NCBI GenBank assembly: GCA_045636065.1
Contig: JAZTWW010000037.1
Span: 1-39,196, forward strand
Direction: 5' to 3'
From: RGIG5050 sp045636065
GTDB lineage: Bacteria; Verrucomicrobiota; Kiritimatiellia; RFP12; UBA1067
DNA: 39,196 bases
A model generated the notes under the pieces. The model was given only the letters and a program-made list of their open reading frames with translations, had not been told where the DNA came from and made no database searches. The first letter of the stretch is position 1. Every line of letters starts with the position of its first letter. Positions 1 to 7,927 of this stretch are shown here, in pieces. A program made the translations under genes and the position numbers.

Positions 1-85
1 AAGGCTTGCAGGTCTCTTCGCCCCAGCGATGTAGATTCGCCTGTCGCCGAAGGCGATCAGGTTGCCCGACGAGCGAAGCGAGGAG

Positions 86-102
86 CTTTCGCGCAGCGAA
101 AG
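86..102. repeat. Short perfect hairpin
   Basis: CTTTCGC at 86-92 and GCGAAAG at 96-102 are perfect inverted repeats around GCA. The neighbouring 44-56 (TCGCC-GAA-GGCGA) is similar. No T-tract follows, so neither looks like an intrinsic terminator. Confidence 0.5.
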
Positions 103-248
103 TCGCAAGAGGCCGCGCGAGGGCCCCAAAAACTTTCTCAAACAATAAACTTACGGGCCCGAGCGCTCGCAGGGGCGAAGGAGACCGGAAAGCCTCAAGT
201 TCCAATCGCGCAAGCCCAGTCACGGCTTTAGGGCGTCCGCATCGAACA

Positions 249-271
249 TGCGCGGGCTCGATGCCCGCGCA
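249..271. repeat. 9-base perfect stem-loop
   Basis: TGCGCGGGC (249-257) and GCCCGCGCA (263-271) pair perfectly around the loop TCGAT. The stem is very stable, but there is no T-run after it on either side, so an intrinsic terminator is unlikely. It could be part of a dispersed palindromic repeat or a structured transcript. Confidence 0.6.
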
Positions 272-360
272 CGAAAGAATGATCGGGCGCGTCCGATGGG
301 TACCCCGTGGAAAGTCAAAGGAAGGCACATAACGCGCCACGACCATTCGTATTGGCCTGC

Positions 361-395
361 TGGATACTGAATACTGGATACTGGATACTGAATAC
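361..395. repeat. Five tandem heptamers TGRATAC
   Basis: Bases 361-395 read as exactly five 7-base units in the order TGGATAC, TGAATAC, TGGATAC, TGGATAC, TGAATAC. The AT-richer composition stands out from its GC-rich surroundings. The array ends two bases before the long inverted repeat at 398-458, so the two may form one composite element. Confidence 0.85.
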
Positions 396-397
396 TT

Positions 398-458
398 CCA
401 ACGCATGGAAAACGATCCAGGGGCCCCGTAGGGGAAGGATCGGTTTCCAATGCGTTGG
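398..458. repeat. Long imperfect inverted repeat (palindromic element)
   Basis: The left arm 398-418 and right arm 437-458 are complementary over about 21 positions, with one bulged base and one mismatch. The outer part of the left arm begins CCAACGCAT and the right arm ends ATGCGTTGG. The 18-base centre contains a smaller CCCC-GTA-GGGG hairpin. A degraded second copy of the right arm lies at 475-497 (GAATCGG... ATGCGTTGGC). The element lies upstream of the promoter at 508-536, so it would not be in that gene's transcript. It resembles a REP or miniature palindromic unit; whether it is repeated in the genome cannot be seen here. Confidence 0.75.
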
Positions 459-507
459 CCCTAACGAGTGGAAAGAATCGGTTTTGATGCGTTGGCTGCG
501 CCGGGAT

Positions 508-536
508 TTGACATGCGGGCCCTTTTTTGGTACAAT
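508..536 (+). promoter_or_regulatory. Housekeeping-sigma promoter for the surface protein gene
   Basis: TTGACA at 508-513 is followed, after exactly 17 bases, by TACAAT at 531-536, one base from the ideal -10. The predicted transcript starts near 543. The leader is about 40 bases and carries AAGGAG at 571-576, six bases before the start codon. Confidence 0.85.
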
Positions 537-582
537 TAACGCAAAATGACAACTTGACGTTTTCCTCTAGAAGGAGTGTGCC

Positions 583-2616
583 ATGAAATTCAAATCGCTT
601 CTGGCGGCGGGAGCCGCAATCTTCCTTTCACTCTCCGCCAGCGCGCTGATAACTGGCTGGGATGAGATCGACGGCATGAATTGGTCCTACGAGATCAATG
701 GATCCGACGTCGCCTTCCGCAGCGGTTCGAACCTGTACGGCACGAAGATAACGGTCCCCGAAGGACTGCAGCCGTACCATGGCGCGGTGTCGGTGCGGAC
801 GCTCAAGGCCGAGCTCTTCTACAAGCTCTCCACTCTCACCACCGTCATAGTGCCTGCGACCGTCGATACGATCGAGGCCGGCGCCTTCAAGGACTGCGCC
901 AAGCTCACCTCCATAACGCTCCCGCTCAAGTTCAAGAACGTCCTTACGAAGACAAGCCCGCAGTTCGTGAACTGCAACAAGAACCTGAGGCTCACCTTCA
1001 AGGACGTCAGCTCCCCCATCTGCACGGCGAGCTTCGTCGCGTATCCGGAGGAAGGGGATGAAGTGTTCACGAACTCCTACGTCACGAAAGGCTCCAAGCT
1101 CGGTGCCGTACCGGAGCTTGATGTCAAATACTGGTACGTGTCCCTGCAGCCCAACGGATGGTACACCAAGGCGACGGGCGGCACGAAAGTGACTGCAAAT
1201 ACCGTCGTAAAGGATAACGTCACGTACTATCTGCACTGGACGGCAAGGAAGTATCCCGTCACCGCCGCGCCGTATCTCACAAGCGCGCCGGAAGGTGGCG
1301 AGCGCGCAGGCAGCGTCACCGGCTCGGGAATGTACCTCCCCGGGAAGAAAGTCACTCTCAGGGCAACGGCAAAGAACGGATATACGTTCATCGACTGGTC
1401 CTACAACGGTCAGCTCCAAGGGTTGAGCAACACCACCTTCTCGTTCCTGATGGGCTACATAGATACCAACATCAAAGCGTATTTCGCCGAGAACGCGCTT
1501 GTGCAGAACGCCCTCTCGCTCTGGGTCCTCGACGGCGGTTCGCCAGTCGATTTCGACGATTGGATGGATGGCGGCATGATGCTCCACGTCGGCGAGAAGT
1601 TCGACATGGAGATCGCCCCGCTGATGCAGTACCAGTTCGAGTCGCTCAACAGCTCGCTCACCGTCACCGCAAGCGGCCTTCCCGCCGGGCTCAAGCTCGT
1701 CAACGACAAGAAGCTCGGTGCCTGGTACATAAGGGGCAAGGCGACAACGGCGTCCAAGAAGGACAAGAACGGCCAATACGTCCCCTCGACCGTCAAGCTG
1801 ACCGTCAAGTGCGGCAAGGTTTCCAAGGTTTTCACCTCAAACTGGATGGTGTTCCCGCTCCCGGAGCATGTCGTCGGCACGTACTTCGGCGGCTTCGAGC
1901 CCGAGCCCAAGTCGGGGATCGGCCCGTTCACCCCGGATGAGGCCGGAACCATAACGATCAGCGTCACGTCCGCAGGAAAGATCACGGGCAAGTGGGAGGA
2001 CAACCTCGGCACCTACACGATCACCGCCGACGGCTTCGAAACCGTGGCGGAAGACGATCAAAGCCCCACCGTCTGCAACAGCGTTACGATAAAGCGCGTT
2101 TCCAAGACGCTCGGCAACTCCACCACGACGAACGCGACGATAACGATCACCGCTCCCCAGTACAAAACCCTCTACGACAACGCCGACAAGCTCTCGCTCG
2201 ACTTCGTCCTCCCCGCCCCTGCAAACGGCGGCGAAACCATCGTCTGGGACGGTGTCATACACCTCTACAAGAACATCTGGAAGACCGATCCCGTCGCCAA
2301 GGGGATCGGTGGCGTGATGTACGGCTCCGGCTACGGCGGGATAGTCGACTACTTCTACAAGGGCGAGGCGTATACGATGCACCTTTCGTACACCGAGGAC
2401 AAGGGCGGTTTCCTGACGACCAAGTGCACGGTCACCAAGAACGGCAAGACGGTGTACACCACCTCGGTCAAGAATCCGATCTGCATCCCTGACGGCTGGT
2501 GCTTCGTGTACCTCAAGGCCAATGCGGCCAAGAAGTTCCCGGGCTACTATGACGCCTGGGACAGCCCCGGCATGCTCGACCACTATCTCGATCTCTACCT
2601 CAATCCCGAGAACTGA
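583..2616 (+). CDS. Secreted leucine-rich/InlB-repeat surface protein
   Basis: The 677-residue product has a clear signal peptide (MKFKSLL, hydrophobic core, cleavage after ASA near residue 21). Residues about 50-115 form BspA-type leucine-rich repeats (TVPEGL, LTTVIVP, IEAGAFKDCAKLTSITLP). Residues about 150-220 look like an InlB B-repeat and 225-300 like a divergent one (GYTFIDWSYNG... YF). A putative Ig-like stretch with SGLPAGLKL follows at about 360-430. The remainder is beta-rich, threonine/glycine-heavy and unassigned. I see no transpeptidase sorting motif or C-terminal membrane segment, so the protein may be released or attached by an unknown route. Such proteins usually bind host or polysaccharide surfaces; that role is inference. 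It has its own strong promoter and AAGGAG ribosome binding site. glgB follows 26 bases later and may be co-transcribed. Confidence 0.8.
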   Translation: MKFKSLLAAGAAIFLSLSASALITGWDEIDGMNWSYEINGSDVAFRSGSNLYGTKITVPEGLQPYHGAVSVRTLKAELFYKLSTLTTVIVPATVDTIEAGAFKDCAKLTSITLPLKFKNVLTKTSPQFVNCNKNLRLTFKDVSSPICTASFVAYPEEGDEVFTNSYVTKGSKLGAVPELDVKYWYVSLQPNGWYTKATGGTKVTANTVVKDNVTYYLHWTARKYPVTAAPYLTSAPEGGERAGSVTGSGMYLPGKKVTLRATAKNGYTFIDWSYNGQLQGLSNTTFSFLMGYIDTNIKAYFAENALVQNALSLWVLDGGSPVDFDDWMDGGMMLHVGEKFDMEIAPLMQYQFESLNSSLTVTASGLPAGLKLVNDKKLGAWYIRGKATTASKKDKNGQYVPSTVKLTVKCGKVSKVFTSNWMVFPLPEHVVGTYFGGFEPEPKSGIGPFTPDEAGTITISVTSAGKITGKWEDNLGTYTITADGFETVAEDDQSPTVCNSVTIKRVSKTLGNSTTTNATITITAPQYKTLYDNADKLSLDFVLPAPANGGETIVWDGVIHLYKNIWKTDPVAKGIGGVMYGSGYGGIVDYFYKGEAYTMHLSYTEDKGGFLTTKCTVTKNGKTVYTTSVKNPICIPDGWCFVYLKANAAKKFPGYYDAWDSPGMLDHYLDLYLNPEN

Positions 2617-2642
2617 TACCGTCAAGCTGATGTGACAACGCC

Positions 2643-4661
2643 ATGAATACGACACCCCGCCTTCTAGACGACCCGTATCTCCAGCCCTACCGGGATGCGA
2701 TACGCGGCAGGATGGAGCGCGCCAAGTGGCGTGCCCAGGAGCTGTCCCGCAACGCGGCGAGCCTCGCCGACTTCGCAAGCGCCCACGAATACTACGGCCT
2801 TCACAAGGGCCGCACGCGCTGGACGTTCCGCGAGTGGGCGCCCCACGCCACGAGCATGTGGCTTGTCGGCGACTTCTCGGACTGGAAGATAAACCCCAAG
2901 TTCGAGGTGCGCCGCATCGAGGGGTCGGACGTATGGGAGGCGAAGATCCCCCTTAAGGATATCCGCCACGGGCAGTACTACCGCCTTGAGGTGCGCTGGG
3001 ACGGCGGCAGGGGCGAGCGCCTTCCGGCGTACGCGAGGCGCGTCGTCCAGGACGAGTCGACGAAGCTCTTCTCCGCGCAGGTGTGGGAGCCGAAGGAGAA
3101 GTACGTCTGGAGGAATCCGGAATACAAGGTGCCCGCGAAGTCGCCGATAATCTACGAGTGCCATGTGGGTATGGCCACCGAGGAGGAGCGCGTCGGCACG
3201 TACGCCGAGTTCCGCGACCTCGTTCTGCCGCGCATCAAGAAGGCCGGGTACAACACCGTCCAGATAATGGCCATAATGGAGCATCCGTACTACGGGAGCT
3301 TCGGCTACCACGTCTCGAGCTTCTTTGCGGCCTCAAGCCGCTTCGGAACGCCTGAGGAGCTCAAAAGCCTCATCGACACGGCGCACGGCATGGGGCTTTC
3401 GGTCATAATGGATATCGTCCACTCCCACGCCGTCAAGAACGAGCGCGACGGTTTGAGCCGCTTCGACGGAACCGACTACCAGTACTTCCACTCCGGCGGG
3501 CGCGGCAACCACAGCGCGTGGGACAGCCGCTGCTTCGACTACGGGAAGACGGGGGTCCTCCACTTCCTCCTCTCCAACTGCCGCTACTGGCTCGACGAGT
3601 TCCACTTCGACGGCTTCCGCTTCGATGGCGTCACGTCCATGCTGTATCTCCACCACGGGCTCGGCACGGACTTCACCGGCTACGGCCAGTACTTCGACTG
3701 GGCCGTCGACGAGGATGCCTGGACGTATCTCGCCCTCGCGAACCGCGTCATCCACGAGGTGCGCCCCGATGCGATCACGATCGCCGAGGACGTCAGCGGC
3801 ATGCCCGGCTGTGCGGCCCCTCTCGAGGAGGGAGGGCTCGGTTTCGACTTCCGCATGGCGATGGGCATCCCCGACTACTGGTTCAAGCTCGTCAAGGACA
3901 TCCGCGACGAGGACTGGAGCGTCGGGCACCTCTACTACAAGCTCACCGACAAGCGCGCCGACGAGAAGGTCGTTAGCTACGTGGAGAGCCACGACCAGGC
4001 GCTCGTCGGCGGCAAGAGCCTCATATTCGAGCTTATAGACGCTGCGATGTACACGGGCATGGACCGCGAAAGCGGAGATCTGACCGTCCAGCGCGGCGTG
4101 GCCCTCCACAAGATGGCGCGCCTCGCGACGCTCGCCGCCTCGGGAGGGGCGTACCTCAACTTCATGGGCAACGAGTTCGGCCACCCCGAGTGGGTCGATT
4201 TCCCGCGCGAAGGCAACGGCTGGAGCTACGCCCACGCAAGGCGCATGTGGAGCTTGAGGGACAACGGCTTCCTCTACTACAAGTGCCTCGGGGACTTCGA
4301 CGAGACGATGGTGAACACCATCGCCCGAAGCGGAGTTCTCGACAGGTTCGCGCCGGTGAGGCTTCTCGACAACGTCCCCGACAAGGTCCTCGCCTTCATG
4401 AGGGGCGATCTCGTCTTCGTCTTCAACTTCAACTCGCAGACGAGCTATACCGACTACGGCGTGATGGTGCCCCCCGGGAGCTACAAGGTCGTCTTCACGA
4501 CGGACGAGAAGCGCTTCGGCGGGCAGGACAGGATCTCGCTCGACCAGGAGTTCTTCTCCGACTGGTACGTCCTCGACGCAAACAGGATCGACCAGATAAA
4601 GATGTACCTCCCCTCGCGCACGGCCGTCGTCCTCAGGCGCAACAAGCCGAAAAAGAGGTGA
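2643..4661 (+). CDS. glgB: 1,4-alpha-glucan branching enzyme
   Basis: This 672-residue enzyme makes alpha-1,6 branches in glycogen by cutting and transferring alpha-1,4 chains. An N-terminal CBM48-like domain (about 50-140, TFREWAPHATSMWLVGDFSDW) precedes a GH13 barrel. The catalytic residues are visible: nucleophile D328 in GFRFDGVTSM, acid/base E382 in IAEDVSGMPG and D451 in VESHDQALVGG. NFMGNEFGHPEWVDFPREGN and the overall length match the eukaryote-type (GH13_8) branching enzymes found in animals, plants and some bacteria, rather than the classical E. coli type. No strong ribosome binding site precedes the start. No other glycogen gene is nearby. The stop codon lies within a 14-base palindrome at 4659-4672. 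Confidence 0.95.
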   Translation: MNTTPRLLDDPYLQPYRDAIRGRMERAKWRAQELSRNAASLADFASAHEYYGLHKGRTRWTFREWAPHATSMWLVGDFSDWKINPKFEVRRIEGSDVWEAKIPLKDIRHGQYYRLEVRWDGGRGERLPAYARRVVQDESTKLFSAQVWEPKEKYVWRNPEYKVPAKSPIIYECHVGMATEEERVGTYAEFRDLVLPRIKKAGYNTVQIMAIMEHPYYGSFGYHVSSFFAASSRFGTPEELKSLIDTAHGMGLSVIMDIVHSHAVKNERDGLSRFDGTDYQYFHSGGRGNHSAWDSRCFDYGKTGVLHFLLSNCRYWLDEFHFDGFRFDGVTSMLYLHHGLGTDFTGYGQYFDWAVDEDAWTYLALANRVIHEVRPDAITIAEDVSGMPGCAAPLEEGGLGFDFRMAMGIPDYWFKLVKDIRDEDWSVGHLYYKLTDKRADEKVVSYVESHDQALVGGKSLIFELIDAAMYTGMDRESGDLTVQRGVALHKMARLATLAASGGAYLNFMGNEFGHPEWVDFPREGNGWSYAHARRMWSLRDNGFLYYKCLGDFDETMVNTIARSGVLDRFAPVRLLDNVPDKVLAFMRGDLVFVFNFNSQTSYTDYGVMVPPGSYKVVFTTDEKRFGGQDRISLDQEFFSDWYVLDANRIDQIKMYLPSRTAVVLRRNKPKKR

Positions 4662-4672
4662 CAGATCTGTCA
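4659..4672. repeat. 14-base perfect palindrome at glgB stop
   Basis: TGACAGATCTGTCA is a perfect palindrome whose first three bases are the glgB stop codon. A second inverted repeat, TTGCGCC (4684-4690) and GGCGCAA (4707-4713), follows at once. Neither is followed by a T-run. They may end the transcript inefficiently, or the palindrome may be a protein-binding site about 100 bases upstream of the next promoter. Confidence 0.5.
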
Positions 4673-4765
4673 GAACCGCCTGCTTGCGCCTCCTTACCAT
4701 AATGTTGGCGCAACCATCGGTAGCGGAAACATGGAACGCCCGGGGCACGTCGGCGAAAAAAACGC

Positions 4766-4794
4766 TTGATTTGTGCGGGGATTTCATGTATTAT
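4766..4794 (+). promoter_or_regulatory. Promoter for the His-rich protein / Tad cluster
   Basis: TTGATT at 4766-4771, a 17-base spacer, then TATTAT at 4789-4794. The predicted transcript starts near 4801. All genes to tadB follow on the same strand with short gaps, so this is probably the promoter of the Tad-like operon. Confidence 0.8.
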
Positions 4795-4859
4795 TCTAAA
4801 CGACAAAGGCACAATGTGCCATGAGGGGCCTCAAGAAGCCCAAGAAAGAGAGAAGAGAA

Positions 4860-5321
4860 ATGAAGAAGACGATCGTAATGGCGCTTTGCGCTGCGGCCAT
4901 CGCCGCATTCCAGCCTGCGTACGCACGCGGCCACCACCATGGCGGGCACCGTCCTCCGGCTCCGTACCGTCACGGCCACCACCACCATCACCACCACAGC
5001 GACAACGGCCTTGCAATCGGCGCCGGCATCCTTGGCGCGGGCCTTCTCGCTACCGCCCTCGCCGACTCGACGCCCGATCCCGTCGTCGTCCAGCAGCCTG
5101 TCGTGGTGCAGCAGCCCGCGCCCGTCGTGGTGCAGCAGCCTGTAATCCAGCAGCCCGTCGTGGTGCAGCAGCCTGTGGTCGTCGAGCCGCAGTACATAAC
5201 GCGCACCCGCCAGGTTTGGGTCGAGGGCAAGTATGTTGACCAGCCCAGCGGCGCCGGCGTCGTCCGCGTGTGGCAGCCCGGCCACTACGAGACCGTGACG
5301 GAGCAGGTTCCCGTCCAGTAA
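4860..5321 (+). CDS. Secreted His-rich, VVVQQP-repeat protein
   Basis: No family is recognised with certainty. Starting at 4860 gives a typical signal peptide (MKKTIVMALC... AYA, cleaved near residue 22) after a purine-rich AGAGAGAAGAG ribosome binding site. An ATG at 4821 would add 13 charged residues in front and is less likely. The mature protein begins with a His-rich stretch, including seven consecutive His at 40-46. Then come a glycine-zipper-like hydrophobic segment (GLAIGAGILGAGLL), five or six imperfect VVVQQP units, and a C-terminal module with VWVEGKYV and VWQPGHYETV, a motif type seen in small envelope proteins. Metal binding and envelope location are inferred from composition. 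It lies 21 bases before cpaB and may belong to the same operon. Confidence 0.7.
   Translation: MKKTIVMALCAAAIAAFQPAYARGHHHGGHRPPAPYRHGHHHHHHHSDNGLAIGAGILGAGLLATALADSTPDPVVVQQPVVVQQPAPVVVQQPVIQQPVVVQQPVVVEPQYITRTRQVWVEGKYVDQPSGAGVVRVWQPGHYETVTEQVPVQ
5080..5188 (+). repeat. In-gene repeats encoding VVVQQP
   Basis: Near-identical 15 to 18-base units (GTCGTGGTGCAGCAGCC and variants) are repeated five to six times within the His-rich protein gene. Such arrays can change copy number by slippage, so the linker length may vary between strains. Confidence 0.75.
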
Positions 5322-5342
5322 CGGACGCGGGATGAAGTCGCG

Positions 5343-6185
5343 ATGAAGCAGAAGCTCGTCCTTTTCGCGGCCATCGCCGCAGGAATCCTTGCGGCGGTCC
5401 TTACGCGGTTCTATCTGGCCGCGAAGGATGCGGAACTCGCCGGAATGAAGGCGGATCTCCGCAGTGCGTATGGCGAAATGGACGTGCTCTGCTTCAAGCG
5501 CGACGTGCCTGGCGGCACCGTCCTCTCGACGTCTGATCTAGGCGTCATGACGGTGCCCAAGGCAGGCCTCAGGGGGCAGGCCCTCGTCGAGGCCGACAAG
5601 ATGCTCGTTCTCGGGCGCCGTTCCGTCATAGCGCACAGGCGCGGCGATGTGGTGTTCTGGAGCGACATCGAAGGCGGAAACCCGGTTTCCACGGGGCTCG
5701 CCGCCGACATAAAGCGCCAGATGCGCGCCATTTCCATAAATGCGAGCGGAGCCGCCGCGGTTAGCGGCATGGTCCGCCCCAACGACCATGTTGACGTAAT
5801 AGGGACGTTCGCCTTCCCTGACGAATCCGGCCGCGTGCAGCCGGGCGCCATGGTCACATACACGATTCTCCAGAACGTCCTCGTGCTTGCCACGGGGAGC
5901 GATACGGGCAAGTCCTCCCTGCAGACCATGGGAGCGGGGCTTGGAGCCCGGCAGGATTCAGGTTACACGACCGTCACCCTTGAAGTGACGCCGCGCGAGG
6001 CGGAGATGCTCGTTTTCGCGGGCGAGATGCGCGGCCGCCTCACGCTCACGCTCAGGAACCGCAACGACACGAGCGCCGAGACGGAGCTTCCGCAGATAGA
6101 TTTCCAGAAGATCAAGGGCGAGATAGAATCCCTGAATCTCCTTCGTCAGGAGAGGATGTCGCCAGGGTTCCAGAGCCGCCCCTGA
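5343..6185 (+). CDS. cpaB: Flp/Tad pilus assembly protein CpaB (RcpC)
   Basis: The 280-residue protein has one N-terminal membrane segment (about 4-24) and a SAF-like domain (about 45-115: KRDVPGGTVLSTSDL). The RcpC/CpaB core follows, with RAISINASGAAAVSGMVRP and NDHVDVIGTF at about 127-155 and VTLEVTPREAEMLVFA near 215. In Tad systems CpaB sits in the periplasm and helps couple the secretin to the inner-membrane machine. Here the secretin gene (cpaC/rcpA) that normally comes next is absent. The start has only a weak ribosome binding site; an ATG at 5332 is out of frame. The gene is 14 bases before the FHA-ATPase gene, whose leader has AAGGAGGAGG. Confidence 0.88.
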   Translation: MKQKLVLFAAIAAGILAAVLTRFYLAAKDAELAGMKADLRSAYGEMDVLCFKRDVPGGTVLSTSDLGVMTVPKAGLRGQALVEADKMLVLGRRSVIAHRRGDVVFWSDIEGGNPVSTGLAADIKRQMRAISINASGAAAVSGMVRPNDHVDVIGTFAFPDESGRVQPGAMVTYTILQNVLVLATGSDTGKSSLQTMGAGLGARQDSGYTTVTLEVTPREAEMLVFAGEMRGRLTLTLRNRNDTSAETELPQIDFQKIKGEIESLNLLRQERMSPGFQSRP

Positions 6186-6199
6186 AGGAGGAGGCACCC

Positions 6200-7927
6200 A
6201 TGGCGTTCGTCTTGCATCTCGTACAGCCCGGTGCGGCCAGCGCCACGACGCGCACGCTTGACGACGGGACGTATATGATAGGCCGTTCGGCCGGAGCCCG
6301 CCTTATGCTTCCGTATCCGGATGTGAGCGAGCGCCACGCGCTTCTCATGCTTCGCGGCCTCAAGGCGACGATCGAGGATCTTGGAAGCTCCAACGGAACG
6401 ATAGTGAACGGCCAGCCGATCGACGCGCCGTGCGAACTCTCATCCGATGCCGTCGTCGCCATAGGAAGCTGCATGCTCAGGGTCTCGCCGCAGTACGAGG
6501 CGGCCGGTCCGGCCGATTCCGTCGAGAGCCCATCCGAAGAGCCCTACCAGGCTGAGGCCGTGCCGTACTTCGACGAGCCGCACGCGCCGCGCGAGGCCGA
6601 TCCCAGAGCCGCCGTGATGCGCTCTGCGAGGGCGCAGATCCACTCTGCGCTCATAGACAGGCTCGACATGAAGCGCCTCGCCGTCTCCGGGCTCGCCCGC
6701 GAGGATCTCGAGGCCAAGGCGATCGCCAAGATAAAGGAGATCATAGATGAGGTCGTATCCTCCGGCAGGCTTCCTGCCGGGATCGACCCGGCACGGCTTG
6801 AAAGGGACGTCTTCAACGAGGCGATGCGCCTTGGGCCGCTGGAGGAGCTTCTCGCCGACGATTCTGTCACGGAGATAATGGTGAACGGCCCGAGGCAGGT
6901 GTACGTCGAGCGCGGCGGAAAGCTTGAGCCGTGCGACCTCGAGTTCACCGACGATGCAAGCGTCATGGCCGTCATAGAGAGGATCGTAAGCCCCCTGGGG
7001 CGGCGCATAGACGAAAGCCAGCCTTACGTCGACGCGCGCCTTGCCGACGGAAGCCGCGTCAACGCCATCATCCCCCCGCTCGCCCTTACGGGGCCCACGA
7101 TCACGATAAGAAAGTTCTCGTCTAGGATGTATGGGGTGGAGGATTTCGTCAGGTTCGGCACGTGGAACCGCAATGCGGCCGAATTCATGCGCGCATGCGT
7201 GGTGATGAGAAAGAACATCGTCGTGGCCGGCGGCACGGGAAGCGGCAAGACGACGCTCCTAAACCTCCTTTCCGGGTTCATACCCTCATCGGAGAGGATC
7301 GTCACCATAGAGGATGCGGCGGAACTAAAGCTCGCGCAGCCGCACGTCGTTAGGCTTGAGGCTAGGCCGCCCAACATCGAAGGGCGCGGCGCCGTGACGA
7401 TACGCGATCTCGTAAAGAACAGCCTTAGAATGCGCCCCGACAGGATAATCGTGGGCGAATGCCGCGGCGGCGAGGCACTCGACATGCTCCAGGCGATGAA
7501 TACGGGCCACGACGGCTCGCTCACGACGGTACACGCCAATTCGCCGCGCGACGTCGTCTCCCGCCTTGAGACGATGGTTCTCATGAGCGGCATGGACCTT
7601 CCGAGCCGTGCCATACGCGAGCAGATCGCAGGCGCCGTCGACATAATAATCCATGAAAGCCGCATGTCAGACGGCACGAGGAAGGTCGTCGCCATAAGCG
7701 AGGTGACCGGCATGGAGGGCAACCAGATCGTCATGCAGGACATCTTCAGCTTCAGGCAGACGGGTGTTGACGCCTCGGGCCGCATCCTCGGCTCGTTCAA
7801 GGCGACAGGAGCCGTGCCCACATTCTACGAGACGCTCAAGTCGAGAGGGCTTCATCTCGACGCCGCGATCTTCGATCCCGCGACTGTGCGCGACATCCGC
7901 CTTGAGCGGACGGGAGGCCGCGCTTGA
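6200..7927 (+). CDS. cpaF: FHA-domain CpaF/TadA secretion ATPase
   Basis: This 575-residue protein joins an N-terminal FHA domain (about 5-97; IGRSAGARL, SERHA, LGSSNGTIVNG) to a CpaF/TadA hexameric ATPase. The ATPase part has the N-terminal domain (LGPLEELLADDSVTEIMVNG), Walker A GGTGSGKTT with K350, the Asp box (TIEDAAEL), a Walker B-type segment ending at E420 in IIVGECRGGEALDM, and the His box (GSLTTVHANSP). It powers pilus assembly or secretion at the inner membrane. FHA domains bind phosphothreonine, so the motor may be controlled by, or recruited through, a Ser/Thr kinase; this is inference, and no kinase gene is in the window. About 100 linker residues separate the domains. The start follows a strong AAGGAGG site. 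Confidence 0.92.
   Translation: MAFVLHLVQPGAASATTRTLDDGTYMIGRSAGARLMLPYPDVSERHALLMLRGLKATIEDLGSSNGTIVNGQPIDAPCELSSDAVVAIGSCMLRVSPQYEAAGPADSVESPSEEPYQAEAVPYFDEPHAPREADPRAAVMRSARAQIHSALIDRLDMKRLAVSGLAREDLEAKAIAKIKEIIDEVVSSGRLPAGIDPARLERDVFNEAMRLGPLEELLADDSVTEIMVNGPRQVYVERGGKLEPCDLEFTDDASVMAVIERIVSPLGRRIDESQPYVDARLADGSRVNAIIPPLALTGPTITIRKFSSRMYGVEDFVRFGTWNRNAAEFMRACVVMRKNIVVAGGTGSGKTTLLNLLSGFIPSSERIVTIEDAAELKLAQPHVVRLEARPPNIEGRGAVTIRDLVKNSLRMRPDRIIVGECRGGEALDMLQAMNTGHDGSLTTVHANSPRDVVSRLETMVLMSGMDLPSRAIREQIAGAVDIIIHESRMSDGTRKVVAISEVTGMEGNQIVMQDIFSFRQTGVDASGRILGSFKATGAVPTFYETLKSRGLHLDAAIFDPATVRDIRLERTGGRA

Larger units (their letters stand above)
1..582. other. Non-coding, hairpin-rich leader region
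   Basis: I see no convincing gene here. The open frames on either strand have no recognisable domain, no good ribosome binding site, and arginine/serine-rich composition typical of chance frames in GC-rich DNA. The region holds several inverted repeats: a 5-base stem at 44-56, a 7-base stem at 86-102, a perfect 9-base stem at 249-271 and a long imperfect stem at 398-458. It also has five tandem heptamers at 361-395 and, at its right end, a strong promoter for the next gene. The upstream gene lies outside the window. Confidence 0.7.

Noticed and set aside
249..271. Intrinsic terminator
   Set aside because: The stem is strong, but no T-run follows on either strand.
6..332. 108-codon frame at the left edge as a gene
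   Set aside because: Arg/Ser-rich, no homology, no ribosome binding site, and the region is full of hairpins.
361..395. CRISPR array
   Set aside because: The units are 7 bases in direct tandem without spacers, and there are no cas genes.
3333..4787. 484-codon minus-strand frame over glgB
   Set aside because: glgB on the plus strand has all catalytic motifs; the antisense frame has only low-complexity Val/Glu-rich sequence.
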